From: Corylus avellana | Taxonomy: Eukaryota; Streptophyta; Magnoliopsida; Fagales; Betulaceae | Direction: 5' to 3' | Length of the DNA stretch: 64,000 nucleotides | NCBI RefSeq assembly: GCF_901000735.1 | Contig: NC_081546.1 | Span: 3,911,001 to 3,975,000 of the forward strand | In this document: in pieces, positions 13,501-25,900 of the stretch | How positions within the stretch are numbered: the stretch's first letter is position 1 | How the letters are laid out: each line of letters begins with the position of its first letter | The notes under the pieces: model-generated | Database searches by the model: none | The model's input: the letters and a program-made list of their open reading frames with translations, nothing else | What the model was told of the DNA's origin: nothing | Made by a program: the position numbers and the translations under genes

Positions 13501-16500
13501 GCAAGTACATATAGTCGCTCTCACTATAACATGTCTTTGAGCAAGGAATTTAAAGGAGGAATTACAAATGGAGCAGCTTGGTATGGCAGCATAAAAGTAA
13601 TGCTGATTAATTTTTTAATTAAAGAAGTACATTGGCATGCTGATTGTTCAAGACATTTTTGTCTTCTGCATCTGTAGTCATCTGAGTGATCAACTTGTCA
13701 GAAGTATTGGTCTTCTCTGTCCTATACTATATTTTTAGCTGTTGTTTCATAAGATTTTTTCTGCAGGTACCCTATATATGGTGGCATGCAAGACTGGAAC
13801 TATATACATAGTGGTTGTTTTGAATTGACCTTGGAGATAAGTGATAATAAATGGCCGTCTGCTAATGAGGTTAGATATCAGTTTATGTCTCTTCACCTCT
13901 GTTCTTTGTACTATTCTTGTTATACTAAAACTTGCATGTTACTGTGATGTTGCTTTTTTAACTCCTGGAAATTCTTTTTCTTTTTGGGGAGGAGGAATTG
14001 GAGTGGTCTATGATCAAACCTTCTAGTCTTGTTATTATTATTTTTTAAGTAAAAGAAGTTAATTAAAAGCGCAAGGGGCGCAACCCCAGCACACATGAAG
14101 TATATAAGAGAAAATACCTAGCAAATCAAGACCAAGAAAAGAGAATACAAAAATCTACAAAGTTGGTAACATTGAGAAGGGTGTTAGCCAAGATCCATTC
14201 AAAGAGGGATTTAAGAAAACAAAGCCTTTGATCCGGGCTCGTCTTCTTGCAATCATTAAAGCTTCTAGCGTTTCTCTCTCCAAATGCACCACATTAAAAA
14301 GGAAGGGATTACATTCTAAAAAATATTGATATCATTCCGACTGACTTTTCCTTTCCAACATGCCAGAAAATCCACCCTTTTAGGCATAACCCACTCAACT
14401 CCAAACATCTGAGAAACTGTATTCCACATATCTTTCGTGACATTACAATGAAGGAGATGATTTGGGTTTCCCCACTCTTTTTTATACATACAACACCAAT
14501 TTATGACTATGATGTGACGCTTGTGGATATTATCCAAAGTGAGGATTTTCCCTAGGGATGCTGGCCAAATGAAAAGGACCAACGTCAAAGGAGCCGTAGT
14601 CCTCCAAATGCTTTTCCAAGGGAAGGATAGAATGTTACTTTGAAAGTATTAACCTAATTAATGAAGGTCCCTTTCAATTACTACATAATTTACTTATGAG
14701 GAATAGCACCAATTTTTTTTTTGATAAGTAGGAATAGCACCAATTTTTTACCCTTAGGTTTTAAATTGTAGGTGCAATATGTGATGATCTGTCAGTGACT
14801 TATGTTTTACTTGGTATTGTCATACTTTTATCTAGATTCCTGTAGTATTGAAATCAGTTTTCTGCCAACTTAGATTATATATTTTGCTGTTACAATTGAT
14901 AGAGATTAATAAACAATCTTAAAATTTGATTGGTTATAGCTCTACATGATATTTAATAAGTGATTGATGATGTCTATTATCTCTGACCAAATAAACTATT
15001 GAACAAAAACAGGAAGGGAGGTGGGGTGGTGTGGGGTGGTGATGATGTAGCAGGGAAAATTGTCTTAGCTCACTCTTGAAGGGTTAGAGGCTTGCTCAAA
15101 TCCAATGATGAGCAGAGAATCCTCTTGAGACTCCCCAAATTTTCCGTATTTGAGTAGTCATGAGGAGCCCACCAATCCTTTTGAGCATTTATTATAACAG
15201 ATGCTGAAGAAGAGGCTTCCATAATGTCTTTGGTCATAACATTCTCTTGGAAAATCAAGTTGAAACTTGACATGAAAACAATCATTATATCTAACTTTAT
15301 GTAACTTCTGAGCATGATAACTCCATTGTTAAACTATATTTTAAAATTGAGGAGCACAATGCCCTGCTCAAATTGCATTTTGTGATAATCTGTAATCTAT
15401 TGCATGCCTTATGTCGATTTTTTTTGAAGGAACTGTTGCTGATGTTGTTCAAATTATGTGATGATGATTTGTTAATGTTATCAGAAATTTAGAATATATG
15501 TAACATCTTATTAGTTATCCAAAAAAACAGACAAAGCTTAGTATAGGTATTTTTGGCTTATGCTTGTCTTGCATGGTCAAGTTGACTCAGTTTTTTCTTT
15601 TTAATGAATAATAATTTTATTGAAAGAAAAGAGCAAAGCCTTTGTACACGAAAAGTATACAAGAGAGACCCTTACCCTAAAGGCGTTTACAATATAAAAA
15701 ATTGATTCATTTCTTTAGCACGTTGGACTTACGGTCCTCAAAGAGATACTGATTCATTTCTCTCCAAATACTCCACATTAAGAAAGCCAGAATAACTTTC
15801 CATATGGCCTCTTTGGGATGTCCTCGCCCTGGGGTTGTCCAACAATGAAGCAGCTCTAGAATGTTACTAGACATAGCCCACGAAATCCTGAATAAGCTAG
15901 GAACCAAGTGCCAAAGATCACTAGTGTACTCACAATGAATGAGAACGTGATTTACTGTCTCCTCATTCTTTTTGCATAGATTACACCAATTTACAAGAGT
16001 GAAGCCCTACCTTCTAAGGTTATCAACTGTGAGAATTCTACCCAAAGTTTCCGTCCATATGAAGAAAGCAATGCAGGGCGGGGCCTTAACCTTCCAAACA
16101 CTTTTCCAGGGGAATGGACAAGGAAGTTGGCTCTCAAAGTTACTTAGGCATTCTCTATCATACAAAAGAAAAGAAGAAATATTGGTATTCTCTTGCATGT
16201 TAGTTTTATCTCCTGTAATCAGTAGTTTAGATGGTTTTGTTGCTGGCAAGCAATTGTCTTATGTTAATGTCCTCCTCCCACCACCACGCCTTTTTTTTCT
16301 GCAATAATTTTAATGTTGTTTAATTAAAGTGTGACTTTGTGTAATTAATTAATTGACTTTTATCTCACTATCTTGTTCTTGTCTTACTCTTATCTAGTTG
16401 CTTAATGGATCATCTTCTTTACCTTATGTCAACATGCAGCTTCCTACTCTTTGGAAATACAACAAAATGAGCATGCTTAATCTTGTTGCGAGCCTTGTGA

Positions 16501-18214
16501 AGGTATGCTGTAGTTTGAATGCTAACCTTTTTCATATGAAATAGCATAGACTATCTGAGCCTTGTGAATGATAACATAGACCTAAGTGTTCCTTGCAGTT
16601 TCTGTAGTAGATTATCTGATGAAATAATTATCATGGTGCACATTCCATGATAAATACTTGTCGAAAAATATTGGCCTAGATCATATACTGTATATGACAC
16701 ATTTAGAATTACCATTAGAGCAGGGTTACAGGAGTTGGAGAAGATCTACTTGTCATGGGGTGGATGCCTAACTCTAATCAAGAGTACGTCTACCTACATA
16801 CTTCTTGTCCCTTTTTCCTTTACCAGCTGGTATAGCTAAGAGATTGGAGTGTCTCCGAAGAAACCTTTTTTGGGATGGACTTGGTGGTGAGCATAAGTTT
16901 CATCGGGTGAACTTGAAGACTATATGCTCCCCATTTTCTAGAGTCGGGTTGGGAGTTAAAAATCTCATGATGTTCAATAAAGCTCTACTGGGGAAATGGC
17001 TCTGGAGATTTATGCAAGAGGAGAATTCTTTTAGAGATCTCTTTTGGATTGGGCTGTAATTTATGTTCCTAATTTCACCTTTTCGAATCTTTTAGATCTA
17101 GTTAACTTTTTAGATTTTCGACACCTTTAGGTCGGGTTGCATATCTTGTATTCTCTTTGTGTACTAAGGTTTTACCTTTTTTTATTCAATAAAGTATTAT
17201 TCATAAAAAAAAAAAAAAAAAAAAAATTACTATTAGGCTGTTTTAGTTATGCAATATTTTTGTATTGTTGATTTCACAGTGCATGAATAGTTTATCCATA
17301 TGACTTTATCTCGTTAGACAGGAGTACATGGAAGAATCTTTTCATCGGACAGTGGAAGGCCACTCCCAGGCTCTATTACTGTAAAGGGTATAAATCTCAC
17401 GGTATGTTCGGTCTAAACTTCAATCATGAATTGTTAAACATTTAAAGCTCTCTTCTAAACTTTTATTCATTAATTTGACAAAGTGGCGGTTGAGTTCTTC
17501 TTCTGTTTCATAAGGTGCGCTTTGGTGTCTCCTAAACTTTATTGACAGGTCAAAGCAGGAAGAACGTTTGCTGATTACCATCGCTTGCTTGCTCCAGGAG
17601 GGCGATATGAAGGTATTGTACTTCCTAACCATGATTTAAAGTTCCATGTGGATATGAATTTGGCTAATCTAGTAAACAAATGGATAGTATATATTGATAT
17701 ATATATATATATATATATATATAATGGACGAGAAGATATGTAGGTACCACAATGATAGTAAAAAAAAAAGGGCCCCTAAATTCTCAACTATCTGACCACT
17801 GCATTTATGAATCGAGATATATGTGCCGTCTTGCTTTATATGCATGCAACAATTTTCTTATGTTTCCTTTTGTTTCAAGATAGCATTTCTGATCTTGATA
17901 AATCGACTTTGATTGCAGTTATAGCCAATATGCCTGGGTACAAATCGAGAAACACGTGTATCTGGTTGGAAGAAGCTGCAATGACATTGGATTTTGTTCT
18001 TGATCCAGAAGTCATACTCATGGGGAATCTACCACGAAGTGGCTATCCGAGCAGGCTTGAATTTGTTGACTTTCTTTGGGGTTCCCACCTGCGAGTTTTT
18101 GTGATTTTGATGATTGTTGTAGGATTTCTTTATCTCTTACTTCTTCGGAGAAGGAACACTAACCTTTCAAAACATAGACACTTGGGAGGGCAAAAAATTG
18201 CGGGTGGGGTATAA
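7361..18214 (+). CDS. SOL1: SOL1-like membrane-anchored metallocarboxypeptidase D (M14), 15 coding exons
   Basis: Exons: 7361-7478, 7943-8009, 8118-8213, 8424-8454, 8589-8645, 9894-9989, 10862-10984, 11903-12007, 12727-12773, 13455-13580, 13767-13869, 16440-16502, 17318-17401, 17549-17612, 17919-18214. They join in phase to 491 aa. An N-terminal signal peptide is followed by an M14 domain. Zinc ligands are His129 and Glu132 in [11 protein letters not shown] and His230 in ASLHGG. Substrate-site motifs are NPDG (172-175) and NRDFPDQ (190-196), and the catalytic Glu is E312 in FELTLEIS. A transthyretin-like domain follows (about 340-425), then one membrane segment (about 452-469) and a basic tail. 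The family removes C-terminal Arg/Lys from secreted peptides; Arabidopsis SOL1 processes CLE-type precursors in the endosomal pathway. Exon 3 must use the AG at 8116-8117, because the AG at 8102-8103 leads to a stop. Introns 8, 11 and 12 carry LINE debris. Confidence 0.93.
7479..7570. repeat. compound (CT)n(TA)n(TG)n(CG)n microsatellite at exon 1 donor
   Basis: Directly after the exon 1 donor of the carboxypeptidase gene the sequence runs through about ten CT, ten TA, fifteen TG and several CG dinucleotides. It sits in intron 1, starting within a few bases of the splice site. Alternating TG/CG purine-pyrimidine tracts are prone to Z-DNA, and the length is expected to vary between individuals. 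Confidence 0.95.
9115..9215 (+). mobile_element. short LINE 3'-tail fragment in intron 5 of SOL1
   Basis: The stretch resembles the conserved 3' tail of plant L1 elements: TCTTGTATACTCCCTGTGTA, then a GGGTTGCGCTCC segment, ending near TTATCAAAAG. There is no coding part. Confidence 0.55.
11818..11873 (+). mobile_element. LINE 3'-tail-only insertion with 20-bp target-site duplication
   Basis: The 20-mer TAAGGTGATGTGCTAATGTT occurs at 11818-11837 and again at 11854-11873. Between the copies lie only 16 bases, ACTTATCAAAAAAAAA. That string matches the 3' terminus plus poly(A) of the L1-type LINEs seen elsewhere in this window. The structure is what target-primed reverse transcription gives when it aborts almost at once. 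It lies in intron 7 of the carboxypeptidase gene. Confidence 0.8.
14036..14640 (-). mobile_element. LINE (L1-type) 3' fragment, antisense in intron 11
   Basis: On the minus strand, 14588-14316 encodes a zf-RVT region (zinc-binding domain after plant L1 reverse transcriptase). It contains [10 protein letters not shown], a CCMY motif and [12 protein letters not shown]. The 3' end near 14040 has the usual LINE tail, TTGCGCCCCTTGCGC followed by an A-rich end. It is 5'-truncated and not functional. It is inserted antisense to the carboxypeptidase gene. Confidence 0.8.
14700..14749 (-). mobile_element. second LINE 3'-tail-only insertion with duplicated target
   Basis: GGAATAGCACCAATTTTT is present at 14700-14717 and at 14731-14748. 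The bases between them are a T run ending in TTGATAAGTA, the reverse complement of the TACTTATCAA(A)n LINE terminus. This is the same class of event as at 11818-11873 but in the opposite orientation. It lies in intron 11 of the carboxypeptidase gene. The exact left boundary is blurred by the T run. Confidence 0.75.
15590..16249 (-). mobile_element. LINE (L1-type) 3' fragment, antisense in intron 11
   Basis: Minus-strand reading of 16249-16007 gives [15 protein letters not shown], then [19 protein letters not shown], the start of the zf-RVT domain of plant L1 elements. 15907-15707 continues with the C-terminal part, containing [20 protein letters not shown]-rich stretch near 15592-15625 represents the reversed 3' tail. 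It is 5'-truncated, with frame changes between the two parts. Confidence 0.8.
16719..17226 (+). mobile_element. 5'-truncated LINE with poly(A) in intron 12 of SOL1
   Basis: Sense-strand reading of 16805-17059 gives the reverse-transcriptase C-terminal region ([20 protein letters not shown], then [21 protein letters not shown]) typical of plant L1 elements. The upstream part is frameshifted. A poly(A) tract at 17204-17226 ends the copy. Flanks AATTACCATTAG (16707-16718) and AATTACTATTAG (after the A run) look like a 12-bp target duplication with one mismatch. Confidence 0.8.
17698..17723. repeat. (TA)n microsatellite in intron 14 of SOL1
   Basis: An uninterrupted run of about a dozen TA dinucleotides, intronic. 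Confidence 0.9.
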
Positions 18215-18694
18215 GCCTCTTAATTTTTTTTGCCTTTGCGAAAGCTGATATATTTTACATCAGGAAAAATACAAAAATTAAATCTTTCCCCTTCATTAGA
18301 AAGCATCCTTTTTTTTTTGGATGAATGATTAAAATTTTATATAAACAAAACAAATCTTTAAGCATCCATTGCTTGGCTGCTGCAAGTTTGTATTATCATA
18401 TATGTTTTGTATTTCTTGTATGAGTAATACTAAATATTGACTCCCATCCCACTAGGTTGATGTGGCAATGTCCATCGGCCATTGGATTTGATCTCAGTAA
18501 AATGGGAGTTGAGTATGTAGCCTTCTTACTCTTCTTGGATATAGCCAGACTTCTATTTTGTTTGCTGGACCAGAACAATTCGTATCTCCTATATCATTAC
18601 TGTAATTTATAATACAGATTTGTAAAGGAAAAAAAAGAAGAAAGAAAGGAAAAGGAAAGAAAATAAATAATTTATAATATCGATTTATTTTAAT
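18215..18694. other. 3' flank of SOL1
   Basis: 3' untranslated and spacer sequence of the forward gene. No further gene was seen. Confidence 0.5.
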
Positions 18695-19251
18695 AATTAC
18701 CTAAAACCCTCCTAGGGTTTCTCTACTTTATTTTTTTTTCCTTGGGTTTTGATTTGTATTACAGGAAGTACATGTGGTTTTGATAAAGACCAAATTAGTC
18801 TTTCTGTCAATTGACCGTTAGTTGACTTAACGGAAATGATACATGGACCAATTAAATTTGGCCACTTGTCATGTAATTTATTATATATATATATAATATT
18901 TTTTCAGAAAAACAAAAAATAGAAAAGAAGAAAAGAAAAATTGGGGTTGCCGAAACCCCACCCCCTTGGCCCCTTAGAGCCACCCCCAATTTTTCTTCTT
19001 CCTTTTTATTTTTTTTATTTTTTTGAAAAAATATATTTTTTTTTTTTTATAAAAAATAAATTACATGACACGTGGCAAGATTTAATTGGTCCACGTGTAA
19101 TTTCTGTTAAGTCAACTAACGGTTAACTAACGGAATGACCAATTTGGTCTTTATCAAAATTATAGGTATCTCCTGTAATACAAATTAAACCTAGGGAAAA
19201 AAAAAAAAAAAAAAAAAGTAGTGAAACCCTAAAGAGTTTTTAGGTAGTTAA
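18695..19251. mobile_element. long inverted-repeat (foldback/MITE) element between convergent genes
   Basis: The left arm starts ATTACCTAAAACCCTCCTAG and includes GACCAAATTAGTC and GACCGTTAGTTGACTTAACG. The right arm carries the complements in reverse order: AGTCAACTAACGGTTAACTA, GACCAATTTGGTC, ending in TTTTTAGGTAGTTAA. The arms are over 150 bp each, with imperfect pairing. The loop near 18945-18990 contains GGGGTTGCCGAAACCCC. Non-coding. Confidence 0.8.
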
Positions 19252-19999
19252 CCCAAATAAAAAATAAAAAATGTAAGATTAGTCAAAGATAAAAAATGTA
19301 AGATTAGTCAAAGACTTGCTTAAGATATCTGGTGTGAAAGTAAAAATTACCAGAATTTTAATTACCTTAGACTAGAGTAATAGTTGTGAAATAAAAATAT
19401 TATTTCTAGCATTTATTCTTTGAGAAATATTAAAAATTATATTTTTATTTTACAACTATCTCACAACGTTGATGTGGCAGTCACAACTAATGCTTAGAAT
19501 TTTTTTATAATAAGAATTGATTAAAGAGTTAGTTATGACCACATTAGTATTATATAATAATTGTGATAAAAATGTATTAATTTCTAGCATTTCTCTTCTT
19601 CCCTACACAAACGTCAAGCCACGGAAATCAACATAAAACAAGGGACGTGGGAAAACGTCAGAAAGATAACCTCTTCATTATTACTTATTGCATGAGAAAA
19701 GAGACGTATGACTGAGTTGGTATACAGTGACGCAAAACCTGCATACTTCCAAGTATGTAGAGCCACTGGTTAGCTGCAACCATAAAATTTAAGCACAGAA
19801 ACCCACTTTGAGTAGGGCTATTTCTATGAAGAATTACAACATCAGTTAACAAGTTCAATGATCTAATTGGTTTCAAGTTCTGACGATGCAATTTCAATAT
19901 AGAAACCCCAGAAACAGTATCTGAAGAGAGAGCTAGCTGATGATGCTTTTCCTGATTTAAGCTGATAATTTTTGAAGGAGATGAATTCAACATGGTGAG
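19252..19999. other. spacer and 3' UTR region of the SAM carrier gene
   Basis: This holds a 2x tandem copy of AAAAAATGTAAGATTAGTCA near 19259-19312. The 3' part abuts the stop codon of the minus-strand carrier and probably contains its 3' UTR. No other gene was seen. Confidence 0.55.
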
Positions 20000-22900
20000 C
20001 TAAAGTTGATCCTTGAAAGAGGTTGGGTTTTGAGAAGATGGGGTATTCCTTTGGGCAAGTATTTGTTTTGTCCTTTCAAGAACACCAAAGAAAATTGAAC
20101 CGCCAAGACCTATCCACAGCACTCTTGGTCCAATACCCTGCAGAAAAACACCCAAAAACAATGTCATACTTTTGCAAGATATTTTAGTCTTGTGCTATAT
20201 AACTTTCACTACACGCAAAATGCCATGTTTAAATCGAGAATCACCGTACTAGAACACAAATTTCAATTTCAATGAAGTCGGGATTTTTTTTTTTTTTTTC
20301 TTAATACAAATGATTCGTACGAATACTTCTGCAACTACATGCAGTAGTTCAAATAAAATGACCATCATTTATTTGTTTCCCCAAAATGATTAGAGAATGA
20401 AAGCATTCTTGTACATGTTTCTTCATTGTACACTTCCTTTCACTAGATCAAAGTGGTGTGATGTAATTGTTTGATATTTCACAAATGTGAGAGAAAAAAG
20501 AAAAGAAAAAAAGAAGCAATAAATCTGGTGGCTTGTTTGCTGCCAGAGTACGGGGAAAAAGGGTGTTACAAAAAATCTTTGACATGTTCCAGTATTCCCA
20601 AGTTAATTACTGCAAAGTTTGGGCCAAAGCTCATTAGCAAACCATATCCAACATCCCTACATTGTATAACATTTACTCAAGCTACTCAGAAGAAGAAAGT
20701 GGCATATCCTGTTCTGTTGAGGACTCAAACACAAGATCTTCTATCTGTATTATTATTCCATTTAGATCAAGATTTCCTAATGAAGGGCATACAAAATAAA
20801 GTGAGAAAAACATTAGAATAGTAGGATGAAATTAAAGCTTATAAAGATACCATATCTCCACTATTTCCGTCATCGTTATGGATATATTAGCAACTAAGGC
20901 ATATTTAGGAAAGCAGACGTATAACCTCAATGGAGTTTTCATAATTTATTTGTGCAACGAGAGAAAAAGGAAATGGATACCCCACTTTGATATCATGTTT
21001 TTGGGGTACAAAAAAGATAACAAAGATTGGACAAACCTTCAGAAGAGCACGAGTTCCTTCTTCTTTCACAATAGTCCTAACACAATCGCAAATCCCATTG
21101 TACTGGTTTGCTGACCCCTGCAACAGGTTCACAGAGAGAGTGAGAGAGAGAAACTATTTACTGATTTCCTTCAAAGAAGAAAATGAGAAAGCAGATTTTC
21201 AGTACCTGAACCATTAATCTTGTTTTGATCACATCAAGAGGAGTAGTTACAGCCCCAGTTATTGCTCCTAGAGTAAATGAGATTTTACAGGAGATTTTCA
21301 TAAACGCAAAGCATTACATATAAGCATAATAAGCAAGATATATGCACTGGGACACTTATAGCAATGATATTAAATGCATTACAACTTAATTTATTTCAAT
21401 ATATAATGGAATAAAAAAGATATTGATCAATACCTTTTGATGAGGTCCCATGTTTATGATTGTTATATTGCTAAGCTATGGTACATCTGGTGGTGCAATT
21501 TCAAAATTCTCTCGCGCTATCAAACAAAAAGCACGCAGGTTCAAGTCTAGCGAACATCCCTTGAGTAGTTCCCTCTTGTATTATCGAATAAATTGCATAA
21601 CATGAATAAGATGAGGCTGCTATACCCAAATTATTTTCTGGAAATCCCAAATTATTTCTAGTTTGATGATTTATTTTTTTAAAATATTTTTTGTTTTTGG
21701 TTACGTGTTTCTTTTAAATAGGTTTTGTGTACTTGGGTGTGCCATTTGGTTCTTAATGAAATTTGATTACTTATCAAAACATTTATTGGCAACTTGGAAA
21801 AATTTGGGAATACAAAGGTGAGTAACTTTCTTTAGGGAAACAATTTTTTGTTCAATGTTATGTTTTTTAAATGACAACAGTATATTTACTTCGAAACTAG
21901 TCATAACAGTGAAGGATGTTATATTATCAACAAACTCTAAGGACTCATTTGGTTTGCGAAATAGACTCCTGAAATTGAATAGCTATTCCATATGAAGGTA
22001 TTCTTTTATTTAGTAGAGGGCCTATTCTTAGGAATAGCTATTCCCATAAGAATAACTATTCAGCAATGGCGGAATAAATGTTTTCCAAAAAAAAAAAACC
22101 AATATCGGTTTTTATTTTCTTTCAAAGTTAAAAAAATAAAAACTAAAACAATAAATCATGGAAATCAGTGGGTGGCTGCTGGCCACCCTTTGTTCTTTTT
22201 CTTTTTTTTTTTTTTTCCAATTTGAAAGAAAATAAAAAACAATATGGTTTTTTTTGGTAATTTTGATTCAATTGCAATTATAGTATATGTGTTGTCACTA
22301 AAAGGAATAGGAATAACTATTCCATTCCATCCTCCTCTATTCCCAGTAATAACTATTAATTTTCCTAACAGAATACCCATTCTAAGTACCAAACGAGGCC
22401 TATAAGTGAGCATATTCAAGCTAAACCGCAAGAACAAACAACCGGAAGAATCGCAAAGATAAACTCAAAAGTTGTTTGGGAAGTTAAGTTACCAGCAAAA
22501 GCACCAATTATTGCATTCTCAGGATCGTTCAGTTCTCTTCTTGCCTGAAGAAAAGGTAAACCTTAATCACTTTTACATATAATGTAGAAAGACTAATTAG
22601 CAGAATATTTGGAAAAGAAAATGTAAATAGAATGAAGTTGCTCAGCTTTTGTGGACCATGTTCAAACATTCTCTAGCTCTGACTTTCCATTTTTGAGGTT
22701 TTCTAATTTAGATAACTTCCTTTTCTTTTCTACTTTAGTTACATATTTTTCATTCTTCTCTGGATGACTTAATTTTCTTTATTTAGACTAATAAAATCCT
22801 TCCTCACGTCCTTCAAGTAAAGAGAATCCATCTAGGAGTGGACACAGTTTGCATTATAAGGTAAACTTACCGCTAACCTATATCCTATTCGGAGCTGCTC

Positions 22901-25900
22901 ATAGATGCAGAACTGCATGGCATCGAATGGCAAATCCCGCAATAAGAAGGATCCATACCCCTACAATCTCAAAAAAAAAAAGGTCAGGACATATGCACAA
23001 ATGAAACTCATAAACTAACAGCAAGTAGAGTTCACATATATAAAGATTTACGTTAGGTCATGACAAAAGAAACCTAGTTTGATGCTTGCCTAGTCCTGCA
23101 CAGAACATCAGACCCTTATCTTATAACAAGTGACCTAAGGTATCCCCCCAAGGAGAAGTTTGCAAGCATCAACCATGTAACCTAGATTGAAGACTGGGAA
23201 GATAAATCTTAAATGAGAAAGGTGAGCATTATATACCACATAAAGGCCTTTAAAACCCTCCTTAGCAACAATGAGACGGACAGCATCAGGGGCTGAAGCA
23301 AATTGCCCGGTTTGCATCCTTTGCTTTACAACCTGAGAAGAATTCTAATGGTTAAAAACCTAGAAAGCAAGAAGGGAAGGGGTACTAAGGCGTAATATTA
23401 AGTACCTCTGTTGGCACACGGACAAGAGAAGAAGCAGCACCTCCAATTGCACCTGCAGTCTGAATGAAGTCTGAATACCTACTAAGATAACAAGCAGGCT
23501 CTATCCAGTACATTGAAAGTGAAAGTTGTTTCTATTATCTCTATTACAAGAAACGAGATCTGAAATGCGGCAAAATGGTTCTACTAATCCTAGGATAAAA
23601 AAAATGATACAGGTGAATAAGAAATCCATTTTCATTGTGATGAAGTCCATCTTTAAAGGTTTATGGAAAGGACCACATCAGGTACCCTCAGGTATATACC
23701 CAAGTAAGAACAGGATAATATATTCATCTACCATAGGACCTTGAATATTGGAATACAAAGACATCTCATCATAAACAATGCCAGTAAAAGCATGCAGTAA
23801 AGAGCCATCCGGTTATGTCTCTAGGTGTTGAACCAGAGACATGAAGCTCTTGCCTTCATTGGGGTTGGGTTTTTATGGATAACTAGGGAGGGCTACCCTT
23901 CATTATGTAGCCCATTGTACCCTTAGCTACAGGCGCAAAAATCCTGTGTTGATGCAGTTATAAAGTGTCAGGTCAATGAAGAAACTTTTGCTACGACAGT
24001 CTAGCAACATGAAGATTGTCAGTTCTCGTATATGGTCAGTTAGAATAATTACCAAGTGAGCTAATGCACTAAGGTTTTCAGGGAAGGACTTCAGCAATTT
24101 CTGCTTTGTAGGTTCGTATACGCCAACAAATATAGCAGAAGCCCTGTGGAGAATAGAGAAGTATATCAGCCATGTCTCACATAATAAGGAAACGTAAGCA
24201 TTTAATGAACACTGGAAAGATAGGAAAAAATAATTAGAAAGTGTCCTCAGAAATGTTCTCAAGCATTATGTAGATTCATGAGCACTTTTTCAAGCATTCA
24301 GCTTAAAAGAATTAAAAAAATTCAGGCTCAAATGTGGCATCCCTAGCCCCTCAAATAAGAGACAAACAATGAAATGACCCACACTCTGTATTGTGGAAGA
24401 CAGTTCATGAAGCAATAGAAAATTCACTAAGAATCAAGCCTGCATAAAGACAAAACAAAATCACAGCAAAAAATACTATAAAAAATTTGAGCATGAGGAT
24501 ATTGAAGATTGAAATATTTATTAATAGGTTTTTACTCGAACAAACAATGTATCAAAAGATTAAGCAAATGAGTGAGATGTCTTGCTATATCAAAACAAAC
24601 TCTTATCATGGAGAACTGGTTTCAAAATTTTATTATACAATCAATAGTTGGGGCAATGGTCTGAGGATGAATAGGGAAAAAGGATTCTTGCACCCAATGG
24701 TAAGTAGTAAGCTAGGCTTTCCTAAGTTGTGCTTATCTTGCATAAGGCTTTACTCAGTTGAGTTAACTTGCATAGTTGTTTGTTAGGTTTGACCAAAAAG
24801 TTAGGATCTGCATTGTCATGTGAAAAACGTATAGAAGAACTAACTACTTTTATTGAAATGTTGGAGAAATGCATATATGCAAATTAAAGTTTACTCACGG
24901 TAAAACACCAGCAATGTTTCCAGCCAATCCAGAATACAGACCCTTCAAAATAATTTTTCCTCCACCATGGGCAGCCTGACCAAAGAAGCAATGGTTATAG
25001 CTACTAGCAACATTTCAAGCAAGATCAAGAAGGTTTGATGTATTATAGAAAATCAAGTATTCTATAGTTGATCATGAACATGTTGACATCAATTGTAAAA
25101 CAGCCAAAACATGAAAGCAAAAGGAATAAAAAACAAGAAATGGATCCAGTGAAAGGAGTTGTACGATCTTTAATCTAATGATTCCCTTTTGAGGAATGAA
25201 TTGTGACCAATAGGAAAATGCTTAATTTAACTAGCAAAGCAAGTCAAGCTGTTTGCAATAAAACCAAACTAGTTGAATAAAGAGTACAACATCATCCAAA
25301 AGTAGAAAGCAAACAACATATAGAAGCAAATGCATTTCATAGAAGTGGGATCATTCATGTAGACACAGTGAGTGGAAACAGCCTTGGCACTAATAATTTT
25401 AGCCATTATCCACCTGGTTTTTTTTTTTTCTAATTTAATTTTAGTCAACAACAAAATGCAACAGATGAACAAGAGAACAACCAGTAAAATTGACATGCCT
25501 GTAATCGAGTTTTTATGGTATCAATTGGATATAATGCTGTTTCCACAATAACACCAGCAACGCCTCCAGCTATAACACCCTCTGCAAAACCCATAATTTG
25601 CTTTCTGATTTCATTGTATACAAGACACATCTTTACAATAATAACCAATAGCCAATCTTAAATTACATGACTGGAACCCAGATCAAGGGTGATAATTTAA
25701 CCTAGAATTGAAATAAGGAAATAGTTATAAATTGTTAAATGTCAAGGGTGATAATGTCAGACATGCTTATTCCGCCAAATTCTCTTCCAAGGAAAATGAG
25801 TGTTGTTATAGGGAACAAGAACATTATAGTAAGATCTAACATCAAACGACCCTTATTGCCAGAATAGCATGACCCAATTAATTTATGCACCAATCATACT

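Noticed and set aside
15070..15315. 81-codon minus-strand frame in SOL1 intron 11
   Set aside because: It lies between two antisense LINE fragments and may be more retroposon debris. I could not match it to a LINE domain with confidence.
19685..19993. 102-codon minus-strand frame just beyond the SAM carrier stop
   Set aside because: It lies in the 3' UTR of the carrier. The carrier reading frame ends at 20000 at the expected family C-terminus.
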